From: Duganella sp.
Lineage (GTDB): Bacteria; Pseudomonadota; Gammaproteobacteria; Burkholderiales; Burkholderiaceae_D
Direction: 5' to 3'
Length of the DNA: 64,000 nt
Assembly (NCBI GenBank): GCA_026225475.1
Contig: JAMFSU010000078.1
Location: 1 to 64,000, forward strand
Part shown: positions 9,395 to 17,101 of the stretch, in pieces
Layout: each line of letters starts with the position of its first letter
How positions within the stretch are numbered: the first letter of the stretch is position 1
The notes under the pieces: model-generated
Seen by the model: the letters and a program-made list of their open reading frames with translations, nothing else
What the model was told of the DNA's origin: nothing
Database searches by the model: none
Program-made: the position numbers and the translations under genes

Positions 9395-10357
9395 TCAATA
9401 ACCACGCTGGCGGTCGTATTTGTGCGGAATTGGCGCGCCGCTATTGACGGCTCGGATCACGTCAGCGGCCTGGCGCGCACGTTCGCGGCGCGATGGCGTG
9501 GCGGCCGCATGCGGTGTGACCAGAATGCGCGGATGGTGCCAGTAAGGCGAATCTGGCGGCAATGGTTCGACATCGAACACATCCAGTAGCGCTCGGCTGA
9601 TCTGGCCGCTGTCGAGCGCGGCCAGCAAATCCGGCGGTTGCAGATGCGCACCACGACCAACATTGATGACGGCGGCGCCTGGCGGCAACAAGCTTAACAA
9701 TTCCGCATTGATGATGTGGCGGGTATCGGGCGTATCCGGTAACAGGCAAATCAGAATGTCGGTGCGGCGCAGGAAGGCCACTTGTTCAGCGGTGCCGGCG
9801 TAGCACTCGACCTCATCGAGTGTGCGTGGTGAACGGGCCCAGCCAGCAGTCGCGAAACCCATGCGCGCATGCAGACGGGCACAGGCCAGCCCGAGTGCAC
9901 CCAGACCCATCACGCCCACGCGCGTGTCCAGCGCGGTGCGCGGCGTGGCAAACTCCTGCCAGACGCGGCGTTGTTGCTGATTAATAATGCGCGGCATGTC
10001 CTTGAGCAACATCAGGCTGGCCATCAGCGTGAATTCAGCCATGCGTTGCACGGTTTCCTGCGTCACCATGCGCGCAATCGGTGTAGCGGGCGGTAACGTT
10101 GTATCGGCGAGTATATGGTCGACGCCGGCGGCACTGCTGATGATGGCTTTCAGATTGGGAAATTGGGCGATGCGGCCAGCATCCGGCTGCCACACTAATA
10201 CATACTGCACGGCATTGACGTCGAGCGTAGGGTCATCCCATTGCCGTACGTCGATCTCCGGTGCGAATTCGCTGAAGGCGGCTCGCCATTCGTCCATGGC
10301 GGCCAAGCCACCTGATTTGATCAGCAATACCGGCCGTTGTGTCGCGGTGAGATTCAT
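9395..10357 (-). CDS. ghrA: D-2-hydroxyacid dehydrogenase, glyoxylate/hydroxypyruvate reductase A type
   Basis: 320 residues. Uses NAD(P)H to reduce glyoxylate or hydroxypyruvate. The nucleotide-binding motif VGVMGLGALG is at 147-156. The catalytic set is in place: Arg235 (INVGRGAHL), Glu264 (DVFDVEPLP) and His283 (VTPHAAATPSRRERA). It resembles GhrA of enterobacteria more than PdxB or SerA, because regulatory domains are absent. Its ATG overlaps the iclR stop (ATGA), so the two are one transcript. The position next to the amine-oxidation operon suggests it reduces a 2-oxo acid made there; that link is inference. Confidence 0.88.
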   Translation of the reverse strand: MNLTATQRPVLLIKSGGLAAMDEWRAAFSEFAPEIDVRQWDDPTLDVNAVQYVLVWQPDAGRIAQFPNLKAIISSAAGVDHILADTTLPPATPIARMVTQETVQRMAEFTLMASLMLLKDMPRIINQQQRRVWQEFATPRTALDTRVGVMGLGALGLACARLHARMGFATAGWARSPRTLDEVECYAGTAEQVAFLRRTDILICLLPDTPDTRHIINAELLSLLPPGAAVINVGRGAHLQPPDLLAALDSGQISRALLDVFDVEPLPPDSPYWHHPRILVTPHAAATPSRRERARQAADVIRAVNSGAPIPHKYDRQRGY

Positions 10358-11184
10358 ACAGTTTTTTCCGTGCCCGCAGGCGTTTGATGCATCGGGCGCC
10401 GCAACGCCGGATCGAAAGGATTGATCCGTTGGCTGAGCGCCTCAGCTTCACGCTTGAGTATTTGCACCACGGTCGGCAAGCGCTCTTCATTGAGTCGCGA
10501 AGTCAATGTGCCGATGCTTAACGCCGCCACCACCAGGCCGTTACTGTCAAAAATTGGTACCGCCAGACCGGCCATGCCTTCGAGCAAGCCGGCTTGGCGC
10601 GCGCAATAGCCGGTCGCACGCGTGCGCTCGATTTCGGTGCGTAGATAGACTTCATCAAACACGCCAAAATCGCGCATGCGCGGCAAGTTGTAGCGAATCA
10701 CTTCATCTTGCTCAGCCGCTGGCAAATAAGACAGGATCGCCAGCGAGCCCTGACCGACGCCGAGCGCCACGCGGCCGCCGATATCGCCGGTAAACGCACG
10801 GATCGGAAATGGCCCGTCGATGCGATCGACACACACTGCATCGAAGCGTGAGCGCACCAGCAAGAACATGGTGTCGCCCAGACTCGCACACAGCCGCAGC
10901 AAGGTCGGCCGGCACAGGCTGCGCAAATCCCAGCTATTGCCAGCACGCGCGGCCAGGCTGAACAAATCCATGCCGAGCCGGTACAGCTTGCTGCGCTCGT
11001 CCTGTTCCACCATGGCTTCGCTCACCAGCGCCTGCAGCAGGCGATGGGTGGTGCCTTGGGTCAAACCGATGATTTTGGCGACCAGGGTTACGCGCATGCC
11101 TTGTGCTGGTGCATCGGCCAAGGCGCGTAAAACCGCAAAAGTACGTTGCACGCCATTGGCGGGGAGGGGAGGCTCTACTGGCAT
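10354..11184 (-). CDS. IclR family transcriptional regulator
   Basis: 276 residues from the ATG at 11184; a GTG at 11232 would add 16 residues but lies inside an operator-like repeat, so it is less likely. The N-terminal winged helix-turn-helix (GVQRTFAVLRAL ... LTQGTTHRLLQAL) and the C-terminal effector domain (VALGVGQGSLAIL ... GYCARQAGLLEGMAGLAVPIFD) are typical of IclR proteins. It is divergent from the ABC/oxidoreductase operon and overlaps ghrA. Sites resembling its likely operator overlap its own start and extend toward the divergent promoter, which suggests autoregulation and control of the operon. The effector is unknown. Confidence 0.9.
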   Translation of the reverse strand: MPVEPPLPANGVQRTFAVLRALADAPAQGMRVTLVAKIIGLTQGTTHRLLQALVSEAMVEQDERSKLYRLGMDLFSLAARAGNSWDLRSLCRPTLLRLCASLGDTMFLLVRSRFDAVCVDRIDGPFPIRAFTGDIGGRVALGVGQGSLAILSYLPAAEQDEVIRYNLPRMRDFGVFDEVYLRTEIERTRATGYCARQAGLLEGMAGLAVPIFDSNGLVVAALSIGTLTSRLNEERLPTVVQILKREAEALSQRINPFDPALRRPMHQTPAGTEKTV

Positions 11185-11272
11185 ATCGACTGGGTGAAAT
11201 GAGGTGGTGATTGTAGGTGGTAAGTATTTCACTGGGTGAAATTATGTTGATAAATATCTCGTTTGATGAAAT
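11184..11272. promoter_or_regulatory. Three operator-like sites between iclR and the divergent transport/oxidation operon
   Basis: The central site at 11226-11242 is a perfect palindrome, ATTTCAC-TGG-GTGAAAT. A second copy of its right 12 bases (ACTGGGTGAAAT) ends at 11200 and overlaps the iclR start. A weaker version, ATCTCGTTTGATGAAAT, is at 11256-11272. Site centres are 42 and 30 bases apart, close to four and three helical turns, so bound dimers would face the same side. IclR proteins commonly bind short palindromes like this one. Assignment to this IclR is inference from position. Confidence 0.6.
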
Positions 11273-11285
11273 ACGATAGCAGAAT

Positions 11286-11301
11286 TGGCAAGGAAATTGC
11301 A
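11286..11301 (+). promoter_or_regulatory. Putative sigma-54 (RpoN) promoter for the transport/oxidation operon
   Basis: TGGCAAGGAAATTGCA matches the -24/-12 consensus TGGCACG-N4-TTGCW with one mismatch. GG at 11287-11288 and GC at 11299-11300 have the required ten-base separation. Transcription would start near 11312, about 58 bases before the first start codon. A promoter of this class needs an enhancer-binding activator such as NtrC. None is encoded in the window, so an activator in trans would be required. Confidence 0.6.
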
Positions 11302-11369
11302 TATCGATTGCAATCCGGGGAAATAAAAATCCAGCCTCTTGAATTTAGCCTATCTTGGAAGGGCCAGCC

Positions 11370-12464
11370 ATGTCGTTTCTCAAGTTGACCAATGTCAGCA
11401 AGTTCTACGGCGCTACGCCAGCGGTGTCGTCATTTAATCTCAGCGTGGAAAAAGGCGAATTCATTTCGCTGCTGGGGCCGTCCGGTTGCGGCAAGACCAC
11501 CACGCTGCAAATGATTGCCGGTTTTGAAGCCGTCAGCGGTGGACGTATCGAACTCGATGGCCGCGACATTACGCACGCCAAACCGAATACGCGCGGACTG
11601 GGCATTGTGTTTCAGTCCTATGCGTTGTTTCCGCACATGACGGTCGAGCAGAACGTCGCGTTTGGTCTGGAAATGCGCAAATGCCCGGCTGCCGAATTAC
11701 GCGAACGCGTCGACCAGGCATTGGCGCTGGTGCATCTGGAACAGCACGGCAGGCGTTATCCGCGTGAGTTGTCGGGCGGTCAACGGCAGCGCGTGGCGCT
11801 GGCGCGAGCGTTGGTGATTGTGCCGCCGGTGCTGTTGCTGGATGAGCCGCTCTCGAATCTCGATGCGCAGTTGCGCGAAGAAATGCAATTCGAATTGCGC
11901 GACATCCAGCGCAAGGTCGGCACCACCACCATCATGGTCACGCATGACCAGAGCGAAGCGATGTCGATCAGCGATCGCGTGGTGGTCATGGAAGCCGGCC
12001 ATGTGACCCAGGTCGGCCAACCGCTGAGCGTGTACGAACATCCGGGTAACCGTTTCATCTCGACCTTCGTTGGCAAGGCCAATTTGCTCGAAGGCAGCAT
12101 CCAGGGCGAATGGGCCAATGGCGTCAAGGTCGAGGTCGGCGGCGTGATGCTTTATCTCGATGCTGCTGCGGCTGAATTCGGTAGCAGCAGCCAGGTCGTG
12201 CTCGGCCTGCGGCCGGAAAAGCTGCGCTGCGTCGGCGTCGATGCCGGCCGTTGCAATGGCGTAGTGCGGCGCACCTTCTTTCTCGGCAGCCAATGGATGT
12301 ACGATGTCGAGACCACGCTGGGCACACTGACCATGCTGACCACCAATGACGGCGGGGCTGCGCTGGAAGCGGAGCAGCAGATTGGCATCGACTGGAGTGA
12401 TCGCAATTTGCGTCTGATTTCGGCCAGTCGCAATGCTGCCGTCACAGCAGCGGAGGCAGCGTGA
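11370..12464 (+). CDS. ABC transporter ATPase, PotA/opine-type
   Basis: 364 residues from the ATG at 11370, which has GGAAGG upstream; a TTG at 11355 is less likely. Walker A GPSGCGKT at 36-43, signature LSGGQ at 134-138, Walker B LLLDEP at 155-160, and a switch His in VTHDQSEAMS. The C-terminal TOBE-like region (VLGLRPEKLRC ...) is typical of the spermidine/putrescine and iron importer class. It energises import by the two permeases encoded downstream and overlaps the first by four bases. First gene after the putative sigma-54 promoter. Confidence 0.92.
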   Translation: MSFLKLTNVSKFYGATPAVSSFNLSVEKGEFISLLGPSGCGKTTTLQMIAGFEAVSGGRIELDGRDITHAKPNTRGLGIVFQSYALFPHMTVEQNVAFGLEMRKCPAAELRERVDQALALVHLEQHGRRYPRELSGGQRQRVALARALVIVPPVLLLDEPLSNLDAQLREEMQFELRDIQRKVGTTTIMVTHDQSEAMSISDRVVVMEAGHVTQVGQPLSVYEHPGNRFISTFVGKANLLEGSIQGEWANGVKVEVGGVMLYLDAAAAEFGSSSQVVLGLRPEKLRCVGVDAGRCNGVVRRTFFLGSQWMYDVETTLGTLTMLTTNDGGAALEAEQQIGIDWSDRNLRLISASRNAAVTAAEAA

Positions 12465-13369
12465 GCGATAGTGTGATGCAGGTCAATAACGGCGCAGCGC
12501 CACCGTCGCGCAAGTCGACGCTGGCATTCTTGCTGCCATGGTGGATGTCGGCACCGGCGCTGCTGCTGTGCGGGGTGATGTTGCTGGTACCTTTGCTGCT
12601 CACCGTGATTCTCTCTTTCAACACATTTGACACCGATCTGGGCCCGCAAAGCGGCACCTTCACGCTGGAACATTACGTGGCAGTGTTGACCGATCTTTAC
12701 TATTACGCGATTTTCTGGCGCACGTTCTGGATCGCAGGTCTGGTGACTTTGATCTGCATCGTGGTCGGCGCGCCGGAAGCCTATATCCTCAATCGCATGC
12801 GCAAACCATGGCGTTCGATCATGTTGCTGGTGGTGCTGGCACCCTTGATGATCTCGGTGGTGGTACGTGCCTTCGGCTGGAGCATGCTGCTCGGTCCGGA
12901 AGGACTAATCAATGGCGTGCTGGCGGCATTCGGCTGGGAACCGGTCAAATTGCTTTACACCGAAGCTGCTATCGTGATTGCACTGGTGCATGTGATGCTG
13001 CCTTTCATGGTGATCCCGGTCTGGACTTCGTTGCAAAAACTCGACCAGGGCGTCGCCAATGCGGCCTTGTCGCTGGGCGCGTCGCCGCTGACGGTGGTGC
13101 GTCGCATCATCCTGCCGCAAGTCATGCCCGGCATTCTCTCGGGCAGCCTGATCGTATTTGGCCTGTCGGCCAGCTCGTTTGCCATTCCCGGCCTGCTTGG
13201 CGGACGCCGTTTGAAGATGATGGCGACGCTGATTTATGACGAATATCTACACGAATTGAATTGGCCGTTGGGGGCGACGATTGCCCTGCTGCTGCTGTTG
13301 GCCAATCTGGTGGTCATGCTTGGTTGGAATCGGATGCTGGAACGCCGTTACAAGAAAGCGCTGGGTTAA
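12461..13369 (+). CDS. ABC transporter permease, PotB-type
   Basis: 302 residues, integral inner membrane protein with about six hydrophobic segments. The first is near residues 24-46, and a periplasmic region containing a YYYAIFWRTFWIAG stretch follows. The EAA-like coupling loop is ANAALSLGASPLTVVRRIILP. Start GTG at 12461 overlaps the ATPase stop (GTGA) and has GGAGG upstream. It pairs with the next permease to form the channel. The family imports polyamines, opines or related cations; sequence alone does not fix the substrate. Confidence 0.9.
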   Translation: MSDSVMQVNNGAAPPSRKSTLAFLLPWWMSAPALLLCGVMLLVPLLLTVILSFNTFDTDLGPQSGTFTLEHYVAVLTDLYYYAIFWRTFWIAGLVTLICIVVGAPEAYILNRMRKPWRSIMLLVVLAPLMISVVVRAFGWSMLLGPEGLINGVLAAFGWEPVKLLYTEAAIVIALVHVMLPFMVIPVWTSLQKLDQGVANAALSLGASPLTVVRRIILPQVMPGILSGSLIVFGLSASSFAIPGLLGGRRLKMMATLIYDEYLHELNWPLGATIALLLLLANLVVMLGWNRMLERRYKKALG

Positions 13370-13372
13370 ATC

Positions 13373-14167
13373 ATGCAAAAAAACGGTCCTCTCGCGCTGT
13401 TGTTCAATGCGCTGGTGATCAGCTTCATGCTGGCACCGATTCTGGTGGTCTGCGTGATTGCCTTCACCCCGGAAAACACTCTGACAATCCATGGCCCGCA
13501 GTTGTCCTTGCGCTGGTTCCGCGCAGTGTTCGACTATCCCGATTTCGTCAGCTCGTTCTGGAATAGCCTGTGGTTGGCCCTGGGTTCGGCCACGATTGCC
13601 ACCCTGATCGCGGTGCCGGCGGCACTGGCGCTGATCCGTTCGCCGATGCGCGGCGCTGGTGTCTTGCAGGGTTTGTTCCTGTCGCCGTTGGTGATTCCCC
13701 ATCTAGTGCTGGGCGTGGCCTTGCTGCAATTGTTTGCGCTCGTTGGTGGTGCCGGCAGTTTCGGTTGGTTGGTCTTCGCCCATGCGCTGGTGGTGATGCC
13801 CTATACCATGCGGCTGATAATGTCGGCCTTGATCGGCTTTGATCGCAGTGCCGAGCATGCTGCATTTTCACTGGGTGCCAGTCGTCGTACGGTGTTCTTG
13901 CGGATTACCTTGCCGATCATCTTGCCCGGCATTACTGGTGGCTGGTTGCTGGCGTTCATCAACAGTTTCGACGAAGTGACGATGTCGATCTTTGTCACTT
14001 CGCCATCGACGGTGACCTTGCCGGTGCGCATGTACATGTACGCCACCGAGTCGATCGATCCGATGATGGCGGCAGTCTCGGCGCTGATGGTGGCGTTGAC
14101 GGCGACGGCGATGCTGGTACTTGATCGTGTCTATGGTCTGGATCGGGTCTTGGTGGGGCGCTCATGA
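13373..14167 (+). CDS. ABC transporter permease, PotC-type
   Basis: 264 residues, second integral membrane subunit of the importer. Hydrophobic start (LALLFNALVISFMLAPILVV), then the PotC-like segment with RWFRAVFDYPDFVSSFWNSL, and a coupling loop AAFSLGASRRTVFLRITLP. It begins three bases after the first permease ends, and its stop overlaps the start of the ferredoxin-like gene (ATGA). The overlap joins the transporter and the dehydrogenase genes into one translation series, which argues that both act on the same compound. Confidence 0.9.
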   Translation: MQKNGPLALLFNALVISFMLAPILVVCVIAFTPENTLTIHGPQLSLRWFRAVFDYPDFVSSFWNSLWLALGSATIATLIAVPAALALIRSPMRGAGVLQGLFLSPLVIPHLVLGVALLQLFALVGGAGSFGWLVFAHALVVMPYTMRLIMSALIGFDRSAEHAAFSLGASRRTVFLRITLPIILPGITGGWLLAFINSFDEVTMSIFVTSPSTVTLPVRMYMYATESIDPMMAAVSALMVALTATAMLVLDRVYGLDRVLVGRS

Positions 14168-14487
14168 ACAAGGTAGTGCAGCAGAGCGTATTGCATCCGC
14201 AATTGCAACGTGTCGCAGAACGACACAGACAGGTGCTGGCATTCCAGCTCGACGGTCGTGTCGTGACGGCATTGCGGGGCGACACGGTATTGACGGCGAT
14301 GTTAGTCAATGGCGCACAGTTGCGCCGCAATGAGTTCAGTGGTGAATCGCGCGCCGGTTTTTGCATGATGGGCGCCTGCCAGGATTGCTGGGTCAGCAAG
14401 GTGGATGGCAGCAAGCTGCGCGCCTGTTCGACCTTCGTCGAAGAGGGTATGGCGTTGCTGAGCGAATTGCCGGAGAGCATGGCATGA
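14164..14487 (+). CDS. Small [2Fe-2S] ferredoxin-like subunit of amine dehydrogenase (HcnA/OoxC-like)
   Basis: 107 residues. Four cysteines in the plant-ferredoxin arrangement C-x4-C-x2-C ... C (Cys67, Cys72, Cys75, Cys88) predict one [2Fe-2S] cluster. The layout matches the small subunit of HcnABC hydrogen cyanide synthase and of heteromeric opine, D-hydroxyproline and proline dehydrogenases. It probably carries electrons between the two flavoprotein subunits encoded next. Overlaps both neighbours by four bases. Its Cys-rich loop (AGFCMMGACQDC) is complete, so the cluster should assemble. Confidence 0.87.
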   Translation: MNKVVQQSVLHPQLQRVAERHRQVLAFQLDGRVVTALRGDTVLTAMLVNGAQLRRNEFSGESRAGFCMMGACQDCWVSKVDGSKLRACSTFVEEGMALLSELPESMA

Positions 14488-15932
14488 GTACGAGCAAAAG
14501 CCAACGCGAAGCCACGTCGCTGCCAGCACCGGTGATTGTCGGTGCCGGACCGGCCGGGATACGTGCCGCACAGACTTTGGTGGCCTATGGTTTGCGACCG
14601 GTGGTGCTCGATGAAGCGCCCCGCGCGGGCGGGCAGATTTATCGCCAACCGCCACCGATGCCAGGATTCCGGCGCAGCAAACGGGCGCTCTACGGATTCG
14701 AGGCGAGCCGCGCCGATGCGCTGCATAAGAGTTTTGAGGCGTTTGAAGAGTATTTCGACTACCGTCCGCAGACACTGGTCTGGAATGCTCAACCCGGGTT
14801 GCTCGATACACTTTGCTATGACACCCGTCGCGGCGGCAGCTTGGCGTGGCACGATATCATCGTCGCCACCGGCGCCACGGACCGCGTGTTGCCCTTTCCC
14901 GGCTGGACCACGCCAGGGGTGTATACCTTGGGCGGCGCTCAAGTTGCATTGAAATTTCAAGGCTGCGCCATTGGCAAACGTGTGGTGCTGGCCGGTACTG
15001 GGCCCTTGTTGTATCTGGTGGCCTATCAATATGCCAAGGCCGGCGTTGATGTTGCCGCCGTGCTCGACAGCAGCAGCTTGGCCGATCAGATTGCCGCACT
15101 GCCCGCCATGATTCGGCAACCTGCAATGCTGGCGCGTGGTTTGTACTACCTTGGCTGGCTGCGTTTGCATGGCGTGCGTCTGCACAGTCATGCGCGGCTG
15201 TTACGGGTGGAAGGCAAGCAGCAACTGCAGGCGGTGGTTTGGTGCCGCCAGCGGCAGGATCAGCCCGCTGCGGCAGGTACCGAACAGTGCATTGACTGCG
15301 ATGCCCTTGGCTTTGGTTACACCCTGCGCTCAGAGACGCAACTGGCCGATTTACTGGGCTGCGAATTCAGTTTTCAGGCGCTGCAACGCGCGCATTTGCC
15401 CACGCGTGACAGCGCTGGGCGCAGCAGTGTCAAGGGCGTCTACCTAGCCGGTGATGGTGCCGGCATCATGGGGGCAGACGCTGCCGAATTGGCCGGTGAG
15501 CGCGCTGCGCTGGCACTGTTGGCCGACCGAGGCGTGACCATCGATGAGGCACGGGTGACGCTGCTGGAGCAACAACTGCAACACATAAGCAAATTCCGTC
15601 TCGGGTTGGAACGGGCATTTCCCTTTCCGCAGCATTGGGCCGCACTGGCCGCAGATGATCTGGTCGTCTGCCGCTGCGAGCAGATTACTGCCGGTCAATT
15701 GCGTCAGGCTGCGTGCGAACTCGGGGCTTGTGAAATGAATCGGCTCAAGGCGCTGACCCGTGTCGGCATGGGGCGCTGCCAAGGACGCATGTGCGGCATG
15801 GCGGCGGCGGAAATTTTGTCCCAGGCTAGCGGTGCGCCATTGGAACAAATCGGTCGTCTACGCGGGCAGGCGCCGATCAAGCCATTGCCGATCGATATGC
15901 AGCTTGCCGAGGATACCGAGGTCGACGCATGA
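14484..15932 (+). CDS. FAD/NAD(P)-binding oxidoreductase subunit with C-terminal BFD-like [2Fe-2S] domain (HcnB/OoxA-like)
   Basis: 482 residues, starting at the ATG at 14484 that overlaps the preceding stop (ATGA). The N-terminal dinucleotide fold is VIVGAGPAGIRAAQ with the GxGxxG glycines at 20-25, and a second one is VVLAGTGPLLYLVA. Near the C-terminus, Cys396, Cys398, Cys432 and Cys437 (C-x-C ... C-x4-C) form a BFD-like [2Fe-2S] site. This is the middle subunit type of opine oxidases and HcnABC. It likely passes electrons from the substrate-oxidising subunit to the respiratory chain or another acceptor. Confidence 0.88.
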   Translation: MSTSKSQREATSLPAPVIVGAGPAGIRAAQTLVAYGLRPVVLDEAPRAGGQIYRQPPPMPGFRRSKRALYGFEASRADALHKSFEAFEEYFDYRPQTLVWNAQPGLLDTLCYDTRRGGSLAWHDIIVATGATDRVLPFPGWTTPGVYTLGGAQVALKFQGCAIGKRVVLAGTGPLLYLVAYQYAKAGVDVAAVLDSSSLADQIAALPAMIRQPAMLARGLYYLGWLRLHGVRLHSHARLLRVEGKQQLQAVVWCRQRQDQPAAAGTEQCIDCDALGFGYTLRSETQLADLLGCEFSFQALQRAHLPTRDSAGRSSVKGVYLAGDGAGIMGADAAELAGERAALALLADRGVTIDEARVTLLEQQLQHISKFRLGLERAFPFPQHWAALAADDLVVCRCEQITAGQLRQAACELGACEMNRLKALTRVGMGRCQGRMCGMAAAEILSQASGAPLEQIGRLRGQAPIKPLPIDMQLAEDTEVDA

Positions 15933-17101
15933 AGCGTATCGACACAGAAATTGCCATCATCGGTGGCGGCATAGTCGGCAGCGCTGCGGCGCTGGCGCTG
16001 GCCAAGGCGGGGCGTTGCGTGTTGGTGCTGGAACGCGATCTGTGCGGTTCACGTTCGAGCGGTATCAACTATGGTGGTGTGCGCCGGCAAGGACGACCGC
16101 TATCGCAATTGCCGCTGGCAGCGCGCGCCCATGAAATCTGGGCACGGTTGCCGCAATTGATCGGCATCGATGGCGAATATCAGCGCAGCGGCCATTTCAA
16201 ACTGGCGCGCAACGCGGCCGACATGCAGACGCTGACAGACTATGCTGAGCGCAGCCGGCCATTCGGTCTGGGCATTGAATTGATCGACGGTGCGCGCTTG
16301 CGCCAGATGTGCCCTTGGCTCGGTGGTGCTGCGGTCGGCGGTTCCCTGTGTCCGGACGATGGTCATGCCAATCCGCGTCTGGTGTCGCCTGCGTTTGCGC
16401 GGGCTGCGCAAACGGCGGGTGCGCAATTGCTGGAAAGCTGTGAGGTTGGCAGTGCCGGCCATGATGGTCAGCGCTTTGTGCTGGAGACACGTCAGGCCGG
16501 CGTTGCGCTGCAGGTTCATGCTGACATCCTGATCAATTGTGCAGGGGCCTGGGCGGGCCAGTTGGCGGCAGGGTTTGGCGATGTAGTGCCACTAACCAGT
16601 GGCCATCCGGCTATGGCAGTGACCGAGCCTTTGCCTTTGTTTTTGCCCTGGAGTCTTGGTGTGGAAGGTGGCAGCGTGTATTGCCGCCAGGTTAGCCGCG
16701 GCAATGTCGTGCTGGGTGGCGGGCGTGGTTATGCGCAAGACGATAAACGCGCGCGTTCCTCGCATGCAGCAATTTTCGCACTGCTGCCGCAACTGACCGC
16801 TTTGTTGCCGGGACTGGCCAAGGCCCACATCATCCGCACTTGGAGCGGTGTCGAAGGTTATCTGCCGGATCGCCAACCAGTACTGGGTGCCAGTCCGCAT
16901 CAGGCCGGTTTGTTCCATGGTTTTGGGTTTTGCGGCGCCGGTTTCCAGATCGGTCCCGCCGCCGGAGAAGTGATTGCCGAATTGATTCTGCAAGGACGTA
17001 CCAATATCCCGTTGACGGCATTTGCCGTTGAGCGTTTTTCTACAGTTGTGTCATCCCCTTCGATTGCTGTATCCCCGCTAGTTTCAGAAAGGAACACGTA
17101 A
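15929..17101 (+). CDS. FAD-dependent amine/D-amino acid dehydrogenase subunit, DadA-like (HcnC/OoxB-like)
   Basis: 390 residues. Rossmann motif IAIIGGGIVGSAAALALAKAG at the N-terminus and the closing FAD motif GFGFCGAGFQIGPAAGEVIAEL near the end, both typical of the DAO family. This is probably the substrate-oxidising subunit, converting an amine or N-substituted amino acid to an imine that hydrolyses to a 2-oxo acid. The last 20 residues run over the ribosome site of the next gene, and its stop overlaps that start by one base. Substrate is unknown; D-amino acids, opines or glycine-like amines are possible. Confidence 0.88.
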   Translation: MKRIDTEIAIIGGGIVGSAAALALAKAGRCVLVLERDLCGSRSSGINYGGVRRQGRPLSQLPLAARAHEIWARLPQLIGIDGEYQRSGHFKLARNAADMQTLTDYAERSRPFGLGIELIDGARLRQMCPWLGGAAVGGSLCPDDGHANPRLVSPAFARAAQTAGAQLLESCEVGSAGHDGQRFVLETRQAGVALQVHADILINCAGAWAGQLAAGFGDVVPLTSGHPAMAVTEPLPLFLPWSLGVEGGSVYCRQVSRGNVVLGGGRGYAQDDKRARSSHAAIFALLPQLTALLPGLAKAHIIRTWSGVEGYLPDRQPVLGASPHQAGLFHGFGFCGAGFQIGPAAGEVIAELILQGRTNIPLTAFAVERFSTVVSSPSIAVSPLVSERNT

